Shown here: positions 35,310-46,299 of the stretch, piece after piece
Numbering within the stretch: the stretch's first letter is position 1
Layout: every line of letters begins with the position of its first letter
Source: Rotaria socialis
Lineage: Eukaryota > Rotifera > Eurotatoria > Philodinida > Philodinidae
Assembly (NCBI GenBank): GCA_905331475.1
Contig: CAJNYU010004277.1
Span: 1 to 64,000 of the forward strand
Length of the DNA: 64,000 bases
Reading direction: 5' to 3'
Program-made: the position numbers and the translations under genes
The notes under the pieces: generated by a model
Told to the model about the DNA's origin: nothing
The model's input: the letters and a program-made list of their open reading frames with translations, nothing else
Database searches by the model: none

Positions 35310-35479
35310 TCTTATCGCGCCGTAAACGCTCCAACGTAAACAGCGCCGTAAAAAGGGCCGGAATATATCCGTATCTATATTGTTAACGTATACCCGTATT
35401 CGAAAAACATCGGGCCTCCGTAAAGTTAACGTTTTTTATCAGTTTGCTACCGTTTACGGACCGTCCATGTTGACCTGGG

Positions 35480-36275
35480 TACGATTGAGCGTGAAGGAGT
35501 CGATCGTAAATCAATTGATTTACCAGATATTCAACTTACTTTAATAAAACAACTCGAAAAAGTAACTCGTTCACCACTTCATATTGTGATTATGTCAGGT
35601 GGTGGAGTTGATTTATCATATATTAGAGATTCAACACAATGTGCTAGTCTTCTTTGGATTGGTTATCCAGGACAATCGGGTGGACTTGGCCTAGCTACAG
35701 TTGTCTTTGGTCAATACAATCCAGCTGACCGTTTACGAGTGACAATTTATCCAGTTTCGTATGTTGATGAAGTAAGTATGTTTGATATGCAAATGCGATC
35801 ATCATCGAATAATCCTGGTCGAACCTATAAATTTTATACTGGTAAAGCTGTATATGAATTTGGCTATGGCTTATCATATACTACATTTAATTATACATGG
35901 AATAGTAATACAATTGTTTCTTTGTATTCTATTCAATCTTTGATAGAAAATAATCATAATTTTCTGCGTACAATCATTTCTTTAATTCGTGTAAATGTAA
36001 CAAATACTGGAAACATGGCTGGCGATGACGTTGTTCTAGCATATGTTGCACAACCAAATACAATCGATAATCAGACAGTACCTTTTAAACAATTATTTGG
36101 TTTTGAACGTATTCATTTAGCAATAAATGAAACAAAAGAAGTATTTTTTCCTTTTACGATTGAAGCTGCCTTAGCCGTCACACGTGATGNTGATATTCTA
36201 AAAGTTGCCTCGGGCAAAATAGAATTGTATACCCTTGGTCTTGCTCTTGCTTTGAACTCCTCAGTCGAGGGTTAA
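35480..36275 (+). pseudogene. GH3 glycosidase pseudogene, C-terminal part, downstream of the E3 insertion
   Basis: Resumes exactly where the upstream fragment stopped: HTIEREGVDRKSIDLPDIQ, then VIMSGGGVDLSY and LLWIGYPGQSGGLGLATVVFG, both GH3 C-terminal-domain signatures. PADRLRVTIYP and KAVYEFGYGLSYTTFNYTW follow. The last 100 residues form the fibronectin type III-like domain of GH3 xylosidases/glucosidases (VNVTNTGNMAGDDVVLAYVA). The frame is clean to the stop at 36273-36275, apart from an ambiguous base at 36190. With the 5' part cut off and two stops upstream, no enzyme can be made from this copy. Bdelloids are known for many carbohydrate-active genes of foreign origin; whether this is one cannot be told here. 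Confidence 0.88.
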
Positions 36276-37602
36276 GCGAATCGCACAGCGACGAGCGTTA
36301 CTTGTTATAACCATGTTAAAGATGTTTTCAAAAGCAAATGTTTTTCACTGAAGTTATTATTAATAGTTTAGAACAAAATAATTTTATTTAGGCAATACAG
36401 ATAACTGCAGAGCACAGCAAAACTGAAAATGTTATTCTATCTTTCTTTTTCATTTGAAAATTCAAAGAAATAGCAAGACAGAATCTATTGTACAATGTCA
36501 ACAGCTGTACATCAAGCAAATACATCTTAGCAAATATATCTTAGCAAATATATCTTAGCAAATATATCTTAGCAAATATATAAAGCAATGCTTCAATCAT
36601 CCATGATTAGCTTGATATACTCAATTGACTTAAATTCAAAACTCAAACAATAATAAAACAATTAACAACTGAAAATAAAAGGCATCTCGTTGTTTATTTA
36701 AAGAACTGAGTCTCATGGACATTTAAATTTATAAATCAATAAACAGCGATTAACATGAAATTCAATAATGAAATGCATAGAATGACATGTTTTGTTTTCA
36801 TACATACTCCATATATGCCTTTTTTCTTCATATAACATCAATTATGTTCGTGGATATCAGCATACAGTTTTAGTACGATTTTTTTTTGTTGACTATGAAT
36901 TAAGTATTGCTTAAACCAACACTTCTGCTCATTGACTATCTGATGAAATAAAAAAAATACCTAATTAGTCATTTTTATAGAATCTACTAGATCGAAATAA
37001 AAATGATTATATTTGTATTGCATAATGCTCTGTTCTATTATCTGGCAGTATCGATTGTTGCAGAACGATATAACAGAACGCAACGAAACAAAAGAGATCG
37101 TGTACTCTTCATTCTTATTCAACCATGACACAACTAGATAAATCAATTGCGCTACTAAAAATTGAAATAATTTACTATGGAAGAACTCCATCACTTGATA
37201 TAGAATCTCCTAATATGGTGTAAGAAATATTTCATAGCTAATAAAATGATTTCATTGGATTTTTTCATAATGAATAAAACTAAATTTGTGATATTCAAGT
37301 TTTTGTAGTGAAGTTATATGTTTTCGTTTATTTACACGTCTATCATTTATTGAAACAATCGCTCCATTTCGATTGAACCAGTGTAAACAGAACGTGCACG
37401 TGATCATTAAGACTTTTCCTTTAGTTACCCATAACGACAGACGTATCGTGTACATAGAAATATATCATGCGTCATGAACACATTATCGGAATGTTTTCAT
37501 CGGGGATTCGATCTTGATCTTAGCGAAGACATTATTTTTATATCTACAAGTTTTTGTAGATCATATTTAACTTTTACAAAAGGCAATCTGAAATTATTTA
37601 GA
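36276..37602. other. Intergenic region
   Basis: AT-rich spacer, no gene recognised. 36525-36583 holds about four copies of a 14-bp unit CTTAGCAAATATAT. Minus-strand open frames at 36961-37194 and 37252-37455 show no domain. Confidence 0.5.
36525..36583 (+). repeat. 14-bp tandem repeat, about four copies
   Basis: Unit CTTAGCAAATATAT repeated head to tail with almost no variation, preceded by one variant copy ending AAATACAT. Confidence 0.85.
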
Positions 37603-37872
37603 CCCAGGTCGATGATTCCGGACTGCGGAACCGACGGGAAACCGCGGGAAACGATGTTATTTCCCGCTACTTCCAGTGATTTACAATGACATTCCAACCG
37701 GAAACGGACCGGAAAACTATCCGGAAGTTGGAAGCAGTATTCCGTTTGGAAATCACCGTATTGTAACCGGAGTGTTCCGCACTATTCCCGCCACCATAAC
37801 CATTCGGGAAAAATTACCGGAACCGCCCCGTAATCTCACGGAATACCATCGGAAAACTATACGGAAATAACT

Positions 37873-37971
37873 NNNNNNNNNNNNNNNNNNNNNNNNNNNN
37901 NNNNNNNNNNNNNNNNNNNNNNNNNNNNNNNNNNNNNNNNNNNNNNNNNNNNNNNNNNNNNNNNNNNNNNN
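37873..37971. other. Assembly gap (run of N)
   Basis: Ninety-nine N, likely a scaffolding gap of unknown true length. The open frame crossing it on the minus strand is meaningless. Confidence 0.97.
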
Positions 37972-38157
37972 TTTCTCACACAGATGCAACTACTCACCAA
38001 TCATACTCGCACCACCAACCAACTGAATGGCCAGCCGGCTTCCATCATGCCACTAAACTAACGCACTGTTTGGCAATCATTCCCTAAACCATACCACACC
38101 CGTATAGATCCCCAGCTCCCCACTACAACCTTCAGATAATTTGAGGATTCTTCCTCG

Positions 38158-38395
38158 AAATTAGCGGGGGAAAGACTCTTAAAGGTATTTTTAATTCATT
38201 ACCTTTCATTTGAGGTATGGGAAAGCACCATTCAATCATTGTTATTAAAAGGATCCTTTATCTCAAACAGCTTATTAGAGGTATTTCGAAGAGTTCTGGT
38301 TAGAAATCAGCCGGGAAAGACTCTTAAAGGTATTTTTAATTCATTACCTTTCATTTGCGGTATGTGAAAGCAACATTCATTCATTTTCAACAAAA
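38158..38395 (+). repeat. Direct repeat, period about 146 bp, two copies
   Basis: Both copies contain GGAAAGACTCTTAAAGGTAT followed by TTTAATTCATTACCTTTCAT and a GGTATGKGAAAGCA end. They start near 38168 and 38314. Confidence 0.8.
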
Positions 38396-39123
38396 AAGAA
38401 TTATTGAACATTCTTTTTCGCGAATACGTCTTTTCCAGATATTTCGAGGACTCCTAGATTTTTTTCATTCAAAATGAGATTTAGAGTACTTTTTGAGTGT
38501 CCCGCGAGGAATCATTGTTAAAAATGCTTGACATACTTGGCATTCATGAAGAAGCATTTTCAAACGGTCTTGGTAATCAAAGTGCAAGCAATGGTGCTTT
38601 TACATACTTCAGATGGAACGTGATGACTAAGAACGATCTTCTGACGTCTGTCCTCAGAGATTACGACGAGACAGACTCCAAAATATCAGAAATGAAGGGT
38701 ATTACAGATACCGTACTTTAGATTATTCTCTTCGACGAAATGCAATTAATCGGACTTTAAAATATCGGAATGGATCTGATAGAATGTGTAGGATCTATAG
38801 TAATCCTTCTGATTGCAACATAATAAAGGAAAGTAAAAACAAATTTGAAACAAGTAGTAACGACCCAGAAAGATTTTCATTCGTCCTCGAAGATAAATGC
38901 CACCGACGGGGACTTTCAAAATACTTAAAATCGGAGCTCGAGACTTCGTCATTTGTTCAGACATTTCGATTTCACAACGTATGAATGCACTCGTTCAATA
39001 TCTGAGATAAGAGGTAATAACGTAGAAACCGCGTTCAAACACTTTACCGTTAGAGTGTTGGTAATTATGCTATGGAATACCTGGTTCAGGTGCATTTGAG
39101 ATGTATAGAATATTGACATTGAT

Positions 39124-39410
39124 GAATTGCAATCAGAGTTGAAATGAAAGGCTAGCTTGTGAATATTTGGAGTCCACATCGACCGATTTTCTCCGCCATT
39201 CAAGTTAGAAGACAAACACTAATCACGGATTTGGAATCAGCGACCCCGATAACCCCTACGAAAGTCTCATCAGAATTTTGATCAGAGTTGAAATAAAAAG
39301 TCTAGCTTGTGAATATTTGGAGTCCACATCGACCGATTTTCTTCGCCATCCAAGTTAGAAGACAAAAACTAATCACGGATTTGGAATCTACGACCGCGAT
39401 AACCTATAGT
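39124..39410 (+). repeat. Direct repeat, period about 150 bp, two copies
   Basis: Units begin ATCAGAGTTGAAATRAAA at 39132 and 39281, continue with CTAGCTTGTGAATATTTGGA and end near CGATAACC. A related but diverged unit occurs in copy B at about 54880-55010 (GGAGTTGAAATAAAATGTCT ... CGGTAACCTATA). Confidence 0.8.
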
Positions 39411-40158
39411 AAAATATTAGATATGAATTTCTTTTAATTGTTTTTGTATTCCTTGGTGATTATTCATTTTTAATTGGAGTTTTACCAAATGGGATTGGTA
39501 ATACATTAGGTATTTCATATCAAGGAAAATTAGTTTGATTATTAATATATCGGTAAGATTTTATGTTAGAGAATTGACCATTAGGTTCAGGTGAATTTAT
39601 GCATCTCATGATTTCATGCTAAAAATGTGCTTGATTCGAGTTTCTGTTGTGCTTTTTGGAAGGTCAGTTTCAATCCGACTATAAGCAGAAATTTTACAGA
39701 GTCGTGGTTTAAGTAAGAAATATGTACTTATCCTTGAAGTTCATTAATGTTTTTGAATTAGAAGAAGGAAATATCGAATAGTTCTTATTCGCCGGATCCG
39801 GTTGTTGAAGCGGTGCAATCCGGAGTCCATATCCGTTTTGAAAACGGCCAGATCTTGCCTACGGTTCTAGATCGGAAACTTTTCATATTCCTTCGTTTCC
39901 GATCGTCAAAAGGAAACGATCGGAAACGTACGCCGGAATCCTGCTGTAAATGGAAATTATCGGAAACGTAGTACGGAATCTTGTTGGAAACGGAAGCCGT
40001 ATCCGCTTATCGGTTCCGGAACCGGGAGTTAGCGGGAAATACCCTGGAAACGGAGACCGGAAAACGTTTTGGAATACTGCTTCCGGAATTCAATGGAAAA
40101 TCACCGGATCAGACTGTTTCCCACCGTACGTATTTGACCTGGGATAGAATAATTTTCA

Positions 40159-40794
40159 ATGGAGAACATTCAATCAGATCTCAAACGTAAGCGATATTGA
40201 AATCAAACAATATACAAATATTCACTTTTCTGTTTCGTGTATCTAGGAAGATTTTTCCATGGATACATACCAACATCAACCGAAGATAAGAAAAAAATAT
40301 TTTTTTTCTATTGCTTGTTTATCGTGTTCACGTGTTCAATGATCATAGTTGCATTAACAACTGTGGTAATTTATGCGGAGCAAAATTTGAATAAAGATAT
40401 ATTAGATTTAAGAATAAACATTACCATTATCATGCGAGATATTGAAAATAATTGTAGTAAATTACTTCAAAAATATCCAAATTTAATAAACTTACCTGAT
40501 ATTTTACCAACTTGTTGGCGTGTTCATGGATTTTATCGTTATGGAAAATTAGTTGTTGTTCTATTAATTGTTCATGATTGTGTATCAATGTATCTCGTAT
40601 CGGGTGGTCCATTTTCATACTTTTTTATGTCTATGATAATTGGTATTTTAAGTATCCTCGGTGTTTATGTATCACAAATGGGCCTAATTTTAGTCATTGA
40701 CTTTATATATGTTATTCTCGGATTTGTAATTGTCACAAGATTACATAACAAATGTTTTACTCCTTTACCAGCCGAACAATTACGTACATTATAA
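40159..40794 (+). CDS. Four-transmembrane protein of unknown function, two exons
   Basis: Exon 1 is 40159-40186 (MENIQSDLK plus a split codon) and exon 2 is 40247-40794, joined in phase over a 60-nt GT/AG intron, giving 191 residues. Hydrophobic segments: IFFFYCLFIVFTCSMIIVAL and on; GKLVVVLLIVHDCVSMYL; FSYFFMSMIIGILSILGVYV; LILVIDFIYVILGFVIV. The long loop between segments 1 and 2 has two cysteines and Asn-x-Thr, so it is probably outside the cell. The tetraspan layout resembles small tetraspanin or MS4A-like proteins, but the tetraspanin CCG motif is missing, so no family is named. The E4 transposon ends 15 bp before the start codon; the native promoter may have been displaced. Confidence 0.7.
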
Positions 40795-41164
40795 AAAAAT
40801 AATCTGGGCGTTTGTGTTCATATAGAAAAACTCGACTTTGGCTCATCTATTTTGGTCTATTTTTATTTCGAACATTTACTTTTCTATATTTTATGTTCTA
40901 CTTGTTTCTTTCTCATGATAATTTTCATAAAACTTCAAAACCATCTGAAGCTTTTTCTATGATAAATGTGTTATCGAAACTTCTCTTCGGAATATTTGAG
41001 ATGAAAATCATTTATCTATTTTACTAAATCGATATATTTATCAAAGTAAAATTACATGGCAAGCTATAGTAATCAAGTTAGAATAACAAATCAGTCGATT
41101 ATACGTCACCTCATTTATATTCATTTTATATGCTTAAAACGAAATTAATTAATTATTTATTCAG
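40795..41164. other. Spacer
   Basis: Downstream of the tetraspan gene; AT-rich, with a TTTATATTTTATG-like stretch and no recognisable gene. Confidence 0.4.
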
Positions 41165-41432
41165 ATAAACCAATGTTTGTTGATAAAAATGGTTTCAAAA
41201 TAAAAAAATTCCTCAGTTATTTTAGTTGATGAAGGTGAAAAAATTGAAATTCAATGTTTTTTTAATTCATTTTCTTTATCATCAGTATGATGGATTTTGA
41301 ATCAACAATTATCTCAATAAATGAAACATCAACTCTTTTAAATCTATTCAACATGCTGGTTTATATATTTGTAGTGCATATCATTCAACATTTGGAACAT
41401 TCACCAGAACTATTAGACTTCCATTAAAAGGT
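41165..41432 (+). pseudogene. Immunoglobulin-like domain remnant
   Basis: Read in two frames, this keeps the skeleton of an I-set Ig domain: VDEGEKIEIQCFF (strand B cysteine), a tryptophan in WILNQQL, then HAGLYICSAYHSTFGTFTR (strand F cysteine) ending at a GTAAGT donor (41432). A TGA after the first half and a frameshift before the second break it. It may be the 5' part of the coiled-coil remnant downstream, as in giant muscle proteins, but that link is inference. Confidence 0.55.
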
Positions 41433-42592
41433 AAGTCCAAATAAATTATTTAATATAAAAAACTCTTAGGATTTTGAGGATGACTTGCAATGATTCAGGA
41501 AGGAACAATTCATTTTGTTTATGTTGGACAATCAATTCAACATCGAAACATATTCCTTTTCAAGTAGGATTTGTTTTTGTTATTAATTTATGCTTTTTTA
41601 AGAATATCTTTTGATCTTGAGAGGATCAAATATTAATAGAATCCAATGAAAACTATCAAATAAATCATTATGAAATCAAATCTGTCTATTTGAAAAAAGC
41701 ATAAAGCATTATCTAATGGTATCAGAAAGTTTACTATTATTTAACTATGTACCAACTTTTCCCTTAAGATGTAAAACATCTATAAATCAATGGACTTTCT
41801 CAGAATTGCCTAAAATCATGGCGTAGCAAGATAATAGTTTATCTTTGATTTCATTTTAACTTTCAAGGAAAATTTCGCATATAACAATATTACTGGATTA
41901 TACGAACCATAGTCTTCCAAACATTCATTTATCTTAATAATTTTTTCTATTTTGAAGAATCAATCGAAAAATAAATTAATCAATGGTTTACAACTCGAAC
42001 AAACGAAAATAAATTCTTGTCAAAATCAAACTGAATCATTAACAAATGAAATTCATGAATTACAAAAAACATTAAATGAATTCAAAAATGAGAAAAATGA
42101 ATCTATTCAAAACAAAATGGATGGTGGTGAAAATGATGAACGACAAAATCTTGTTCGACATATAACAGAAGAAAAAATAAAATATTTTTTTTCTTATTCG
42201 AAATTCAATTCATTTCTCATCGTCAAGGATCAATATGATCAACAAAACAAAAGAAATCGCTAATAAACGATAACAAATGCAAAATGAATTCGATCACATT
42301 TCTAAACAACATTCACAAATAACAAATGAGAAAGTACTATTATTCAATGATTTCAATAAACCAATTTTATATTCTATGTTCTAGAATCGATTGCAAAATG
42401 ATAAATTAAAATTGAATCACTCAGAAAGCAATTACAAGATAATAATAAAGATAATGTATGAATCGTTTTAGCATCGTCGACAGATTTGAGAGGAGATTCC
42501 GCTGAAAACATTTTGGCAGAAATACGAATGGGTAGCAGATAAATTATAAAACATCATTATTTTGTGTTCTTTTACGTTTAAAAGCGAGGGCT

Positions 42593-43881
42593 GCACTGTA
42601 AAAAAAAGAGTAGAATAATAAACCCTTGTCCTTTCTACAAATCATGCTAAACCCTTGAAGGGTTTATGAAACGAAGGGTATATGAAAAAAAGATGATACA
42701 AGAACAAAAAGGGTTTATTAATCTGAGATTTAAGGAGAAGGGTATATGATTTTATCTTCAAGGGTATTTTAATATGCGGTTTCAATAAAAGGGTTTATTA
42801 CTTTCGTACTAAGGGTATTTTATTCTACGGTCTCGAGAAAAGGGTTTATTACTTACTTAAAAAGGGTATTTTATTCTACGGTGAGGGATTTACGGGGATT
42901 TATTGTTCTACTCCATCATCAAAAGGGTTTTTTATTCTTCGTTCAAAGGATTACACTTTTTCAACTGATATATATATATATATATATACCATGAAAATTT
43001 CTCACAGGACACTTCAAACAATTTGATATAATAAACATGTTAATACAATCATTTTCTCACAATGCTGCCATTCATGCATCGATGCACTTTTCATTTCGTA
43101 CCTGTTTCGTAAAACATAACGGTATGATAAAGAGGCGCTAATTTCTCTAATAAATTTTGAATCATTTCGAGCTAAACTTATACTTATAAAGGTTTTTAAA
43201 ATAGATCAACAATTTTATAAAAGTATTAGAAATATATACGTTATAGATTTCTAAAAAAATAAGAAATATGTTAGAAAATTTTTGAGAAAATGGAGCAAAA
43301 CGTTTTTAAATCTTTTTAAAAATCTTTTTGAGGAAATATATTTCAAAAACAAATTTTTCCTAATTTATTTAAATATGTAAAAAAATAATTTTTATTTTCA
43401 AAGAAATAATTTTTTAAATGCAAAATATTTTTTGCATATTTTTATGGCAATTAAAAATGTAATAACAATTGTTCCGCTTAACTTTATATCATCTTCAGTT
43501 TCCTATCAAGTTTCGTTTGATTTAAGTAGCATTTCTTACTTCATATTGATATCATGCGACTGACTGAATGGATAACATCTTGGACTATCAACCAATACAT
43601 CTCATGATCGAACCTAGGACAACGCAGTAAGTTCCAAAATTTTAATCGGATCGATAAATTACAAAAAATACGTTGTGATGCGCATTGTAAACACAAACGA
43701 AAAAGAATCATAGTCTACTCATTTATTTTTGGATTCTTTTTCTGAAAGATTATTAACGCGTTTTTTAAGGGGCTTGTCTGAATGGAAATTGTAATAAACC
43801 CTTAGAAGCATTTATGAAAGGGTATATGAAAATTAAATACCCTTATAAGGGTTTATTATTCTACCCTTTTTTTTTACAGTG
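42593..43881. mobile_element. 1.3-kb inverted-repeat element with AAGGGTTTATT subterminal repeats
   Basis: Ends CACTGTAAAAAAAAGAGTAG (left) and, inward from the right, CACTGTAAAAAAAAAGGGTA, then AATAATAAACCCTT on both sides. The flanking dinucleotide TG occurs on both sides (42591-42592 and 43882-43883). The left 370 bp hold about eight copies of AAGGGTTTATTA or AAGGGTATTTT. No coding frame; non-autonomous. Confidence 0.82.
42968..42988 (+). repeat. TA dinucleotide repeat
   Basis: A short uninterrupted (TA)n microsatellite inside the 1.3-kb element. Confidence 0.85.
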
Positions 43882-45319
43882 TGGACAACATCCCCTAAAA
43901 TCGGGAAAAGGTTCAATAACCAGCAGAAATACTTTACCCCTAACAAATTCAAGTAGAAATCGTTAAATTATACACTAGAAAGATGTATTTCTTTTTCACT
44001 ATCAGGCGGTTTCTGAAGAAGAAATGGATATTTTACGGGCGAAATGGTTTTTTTATGATCAGAAATACTTTAACGATATCCCCTCATTCCAGCAGAAGTT
44101 TATAAACCTTACAGATTAAACATTGTAACTTTTATTAGAATTAAAATCTCATCCAATTTGACATGACTATATTGCTCAAATAATGAATAAAATCGTTGAT
44201 CAAATTTCTAAAATTTAAAAACTATTAATTCTATCTAACACTCAATTTTGCCTGATGAATCGTTGCTCTCTATAAATTAAAGACTTCTGCTTAAACCTAT
44301 TTTACTTTGAAAAATAGTGAATGATAAAGATATATGTATATATGTATATTCTTTCTTTTCCATTTCTCCTTAAAACGTATGACTTTATGGGGGGTGGTCC
44401 ATTTCTGCTGAAAATGTGACCATTTCCCGATCGATTGGTCCCATCGTCCACTGCTGGTCGAATGAGCTTGGAATAGGCGCTTTAAATATGAGGGCTAGCT
44501 AGAAAGTGTACCATTTCTTATTGGTCACCCGTTCTCGCAGAGTAGCTACATCATAGTAAACCTATGATTAGTGAAACTCCTTCATTATAGATTCTTCAAC
44601 TCAGTTATATCAGAGTCTTCATTCCAACTGTCAGATTATCCTATTGCTATGAAAAATTCGAGTTCAATACTTTTGCACTGACAGACAAGTATCTTAAATT
44701 ATTTCTGTAACCTTTTTAATCCAATCAATTTAAAATTTTGTTTGATGTCTCTCTAGGAAAGACAGATGGGTGAACTAAAACGTGAATTATCAACTCTTCG
44801 TGAACAAAATAAAACTATAGAACGAAATCTTCAAAAAGTGAATGATCATAATGATAATTAAGTAATGGATAAATTTATTTAGTTTTTCTAAAGTTTCAAA
44901 CTTCATCAATTTTTAGAAACGAGAAAAAGAACAAATAAATCGTTTCGAACAGGCGAAAAATGAATTGAAACAAGCGATTAATCAACACGAAGTAGCAGCT
45001 AATGAAATTAAAAACAACTAAACATGCCTAAAAAAAATGAAAATTTTGAACAAAAATGAAAAGCAAAAGAATGAATTATGGAAGTATTACAACCAAGATT
45101 TTCTCAATTAAATGTGAAATTAGATGAAAAAGTATTAAAGAAGAAAATAACTTTTATTTTGACACTAAAGTTTTAACTTTTATGATGTTTATATTAAACA
45201 CTTATCGACGAGTATTCATCGTGGTATTGATTTTGCAAATAAAGCTCATCAATATCTTCAACAAAATATTTAAACTAGTCAAATGAATCTATTACACTCT
45301 AAAAAGAATAGGTACTCTA

Positions 45320-45375
45320 CAAAACCTAAAGAGGATCTTCCGCCGGGCACACGGGAAGATCCTTTTTAGGTTTGG
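45320..45375. repeat. Strong stem-loop just inside the element's left end
   Basis: Arms AAACCTAAAGAGGATCTTCC (45322-45341) and its near-complement at 45353-45374 leave a loop of about 11 nt. It could be a subterminal transposase site or only a foldback; no gene context suggests an RNA role. Confidence 0.6.
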
Positions 45376-45429
45376 TAAAAGCCCAAGCTCGGTACCGAAC
45401 CTTTTCGCACCAAAGGTTTCAGACTACAC

Positions 45430-45792
45430 CAAAGCAGACGAAAAATCGGAATAACGCATTTAAACACTCAGTCGGGAACTGCGGCTGTTAGTCATTAACG
45501 CTCATTATAGTGACGCATGAAATGTGTCCTTTGTGCAAAATTTTCATTTCAAAGTGTGAAACCGGCTGAAAATTTCAGTTTTCTTATTGCCAAAACCGGC
45601 TATTCTTGAAATTCAAGAGTTACAACGTGTTTTGACACTAAAAAGTGAAATTTTCGCTGACTATCAAACTCTGAAATAAAAATTTTGCACAAAGGACACA
45701 TCTTATGCGTCATTATAATGAGCGTTAATTACTCACAATCGTAGTTCCCGACTGATTGTTTAAATGTGTTATTCCGAATTTTCGTTTGCTTG
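45430..45792. mobile_element. 363-bp MITE with about 115-bp inverted repeats
   Basis: Left arm 45430-45545, right arm 45677-45792. Shared sequence includes CGGAATAACRCATTTAAACA, GTCGGGAACT, TAACGCTCATTATA and GTGTCCTTTGTGCAAAATTT. The centre has a second inverted pair, AAACCGGCT and AGCCGGTTT. The minus-strand frame at 45729-46019 overlaps its right arm and continues into unique sequence; I do not accept it as a gene. Confidence 0.85.
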
Positions 45793-46299
45793 GCCACTAT
45801 CTCATCCACACAGAAAATAATTCCAAATATACAATTGAGTACGAAGTTCTTCCACAGTGCACTGAAACGAACTTCCACATATCTAAAATTTGGCCTCAAT
45901 AGCATTAAAACAATACTCACTAAATTCACTGCACAATAATTATTGGTTAGTTGTTTTTCCACGTACCAACTAGTTGAACCTTCCAAACACAACATGCATG
46001 CTTCATTCTCAGCAGCCATTCAGCCTGAAACACGCGAATAAGCGATTTGATTATGAGTAAAAGTATTCAGCTTACTTATTATTTAAAATTTCCAAGCCAA
46101 ACACCAAGTATAATTGAACTGATTTAATATTCAGAGATTCACCGCATCGCAATTTGTTTTACGACTTTTCTGTTTCCGTACAATAACCCTCATCAAGAAC
46201 TCACTGAGTTTCTATCGTGCTATTTAACGAAAGCCATGTTGTCGTAGATGCTTCACAGATCCCTTTATGGAAGATAATAAAAACCAGTAAGCTCATAAT

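Larger units (their letters stand above)
28015..35479 (-). mobile_element. CCCAGGTC-ended transposon E3, Tnp2/EnSpm-like, inserted in the GH3 gene
   Basis: Termini are CCCAGGTC (28015) and GACCTGGG (35472-35479). Subterminal CGTAAACG/CGTTTACG repeats fill about 28030-28310 and 35310-35465. Host sequence reads ATCGATCATA before and TACGATTGAG after, so TA (or TAC) is duplicated. Two minus-strand genes lie inside: a Tnp2-like transposase (30538-33264) and a BEN-domain gene (28572-30314). The Tnp2-type protein points to the CMC (CACTA/Mirage/Chapaev) group, of which Mirage-type elements are reported to use TA targets; the exact family is inference. Confidence 0.87.
37603..40143. mobile_element. 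CCCAGGTC-ended element E4 (GGAAAC/TTCCGG type) with assembly gap
   Basis: Begins CCCAGGTCGATGATTCCGGA and ends TTTGACCTGGG. Subterminal GGAAACG, TTCCGG and CGGAAA repeats fill 37610-37871 and 39790-40130. The left part is an inverted copy of the right part of E2. TAGA ends at the left junction and recurs one base after the right end. A run of N (37873-37971) lies inside. The interior has two sets of direct repeats and no complete gene; a 30-codon hydrophobic stretch near 39425-39535 may be a captured gene scrap. Confidence 0.68.
41952..45285 (+). pseudogene. Decayed coiled-coil gene, interrupted by a transposon
   Basis: Exon-like pieces rich in Glu, Lys, Gln and Asn with heptad spacing: 41958-42260 (LTNEIHELQKTLNEFKNEKN), 42275-42470, 44757-44862 (GELKRELSTLREQNKTIERN, after TCTCTAG), 44920-45020 (KREKEQINRFEQAKNELKQA, after TTTTTAG) and 45050-45285. 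Stops and frameshifts occur in several pieces (for example near 45020). A 1.3-kb inverted-repeat element (42593-43881) separates the second and third, and a 4.2-kb element follows at 45295. The ancestral protein was probably a long cytoskeletal or tethering coiled coil; I cannot name it. Confidence 0.5.

Noticed and set aside
37753-37989. Open frame across the N run
   Set aside because: Undefined residues bridge unrelated sequence; no evidence of a gene.
43560-43630. tRNA gene on either strand near GGTTCGATCATGAG
   Set aside because: Only part of a B box; no acceptor stem, A box or anticodon arm.
45729-46019. 96-codon minus-strand frame with a hydrophobic segment
   Set aside because: Its 3' part lies in the MITE arm (45677-45792) and no homologous family is recognisable.
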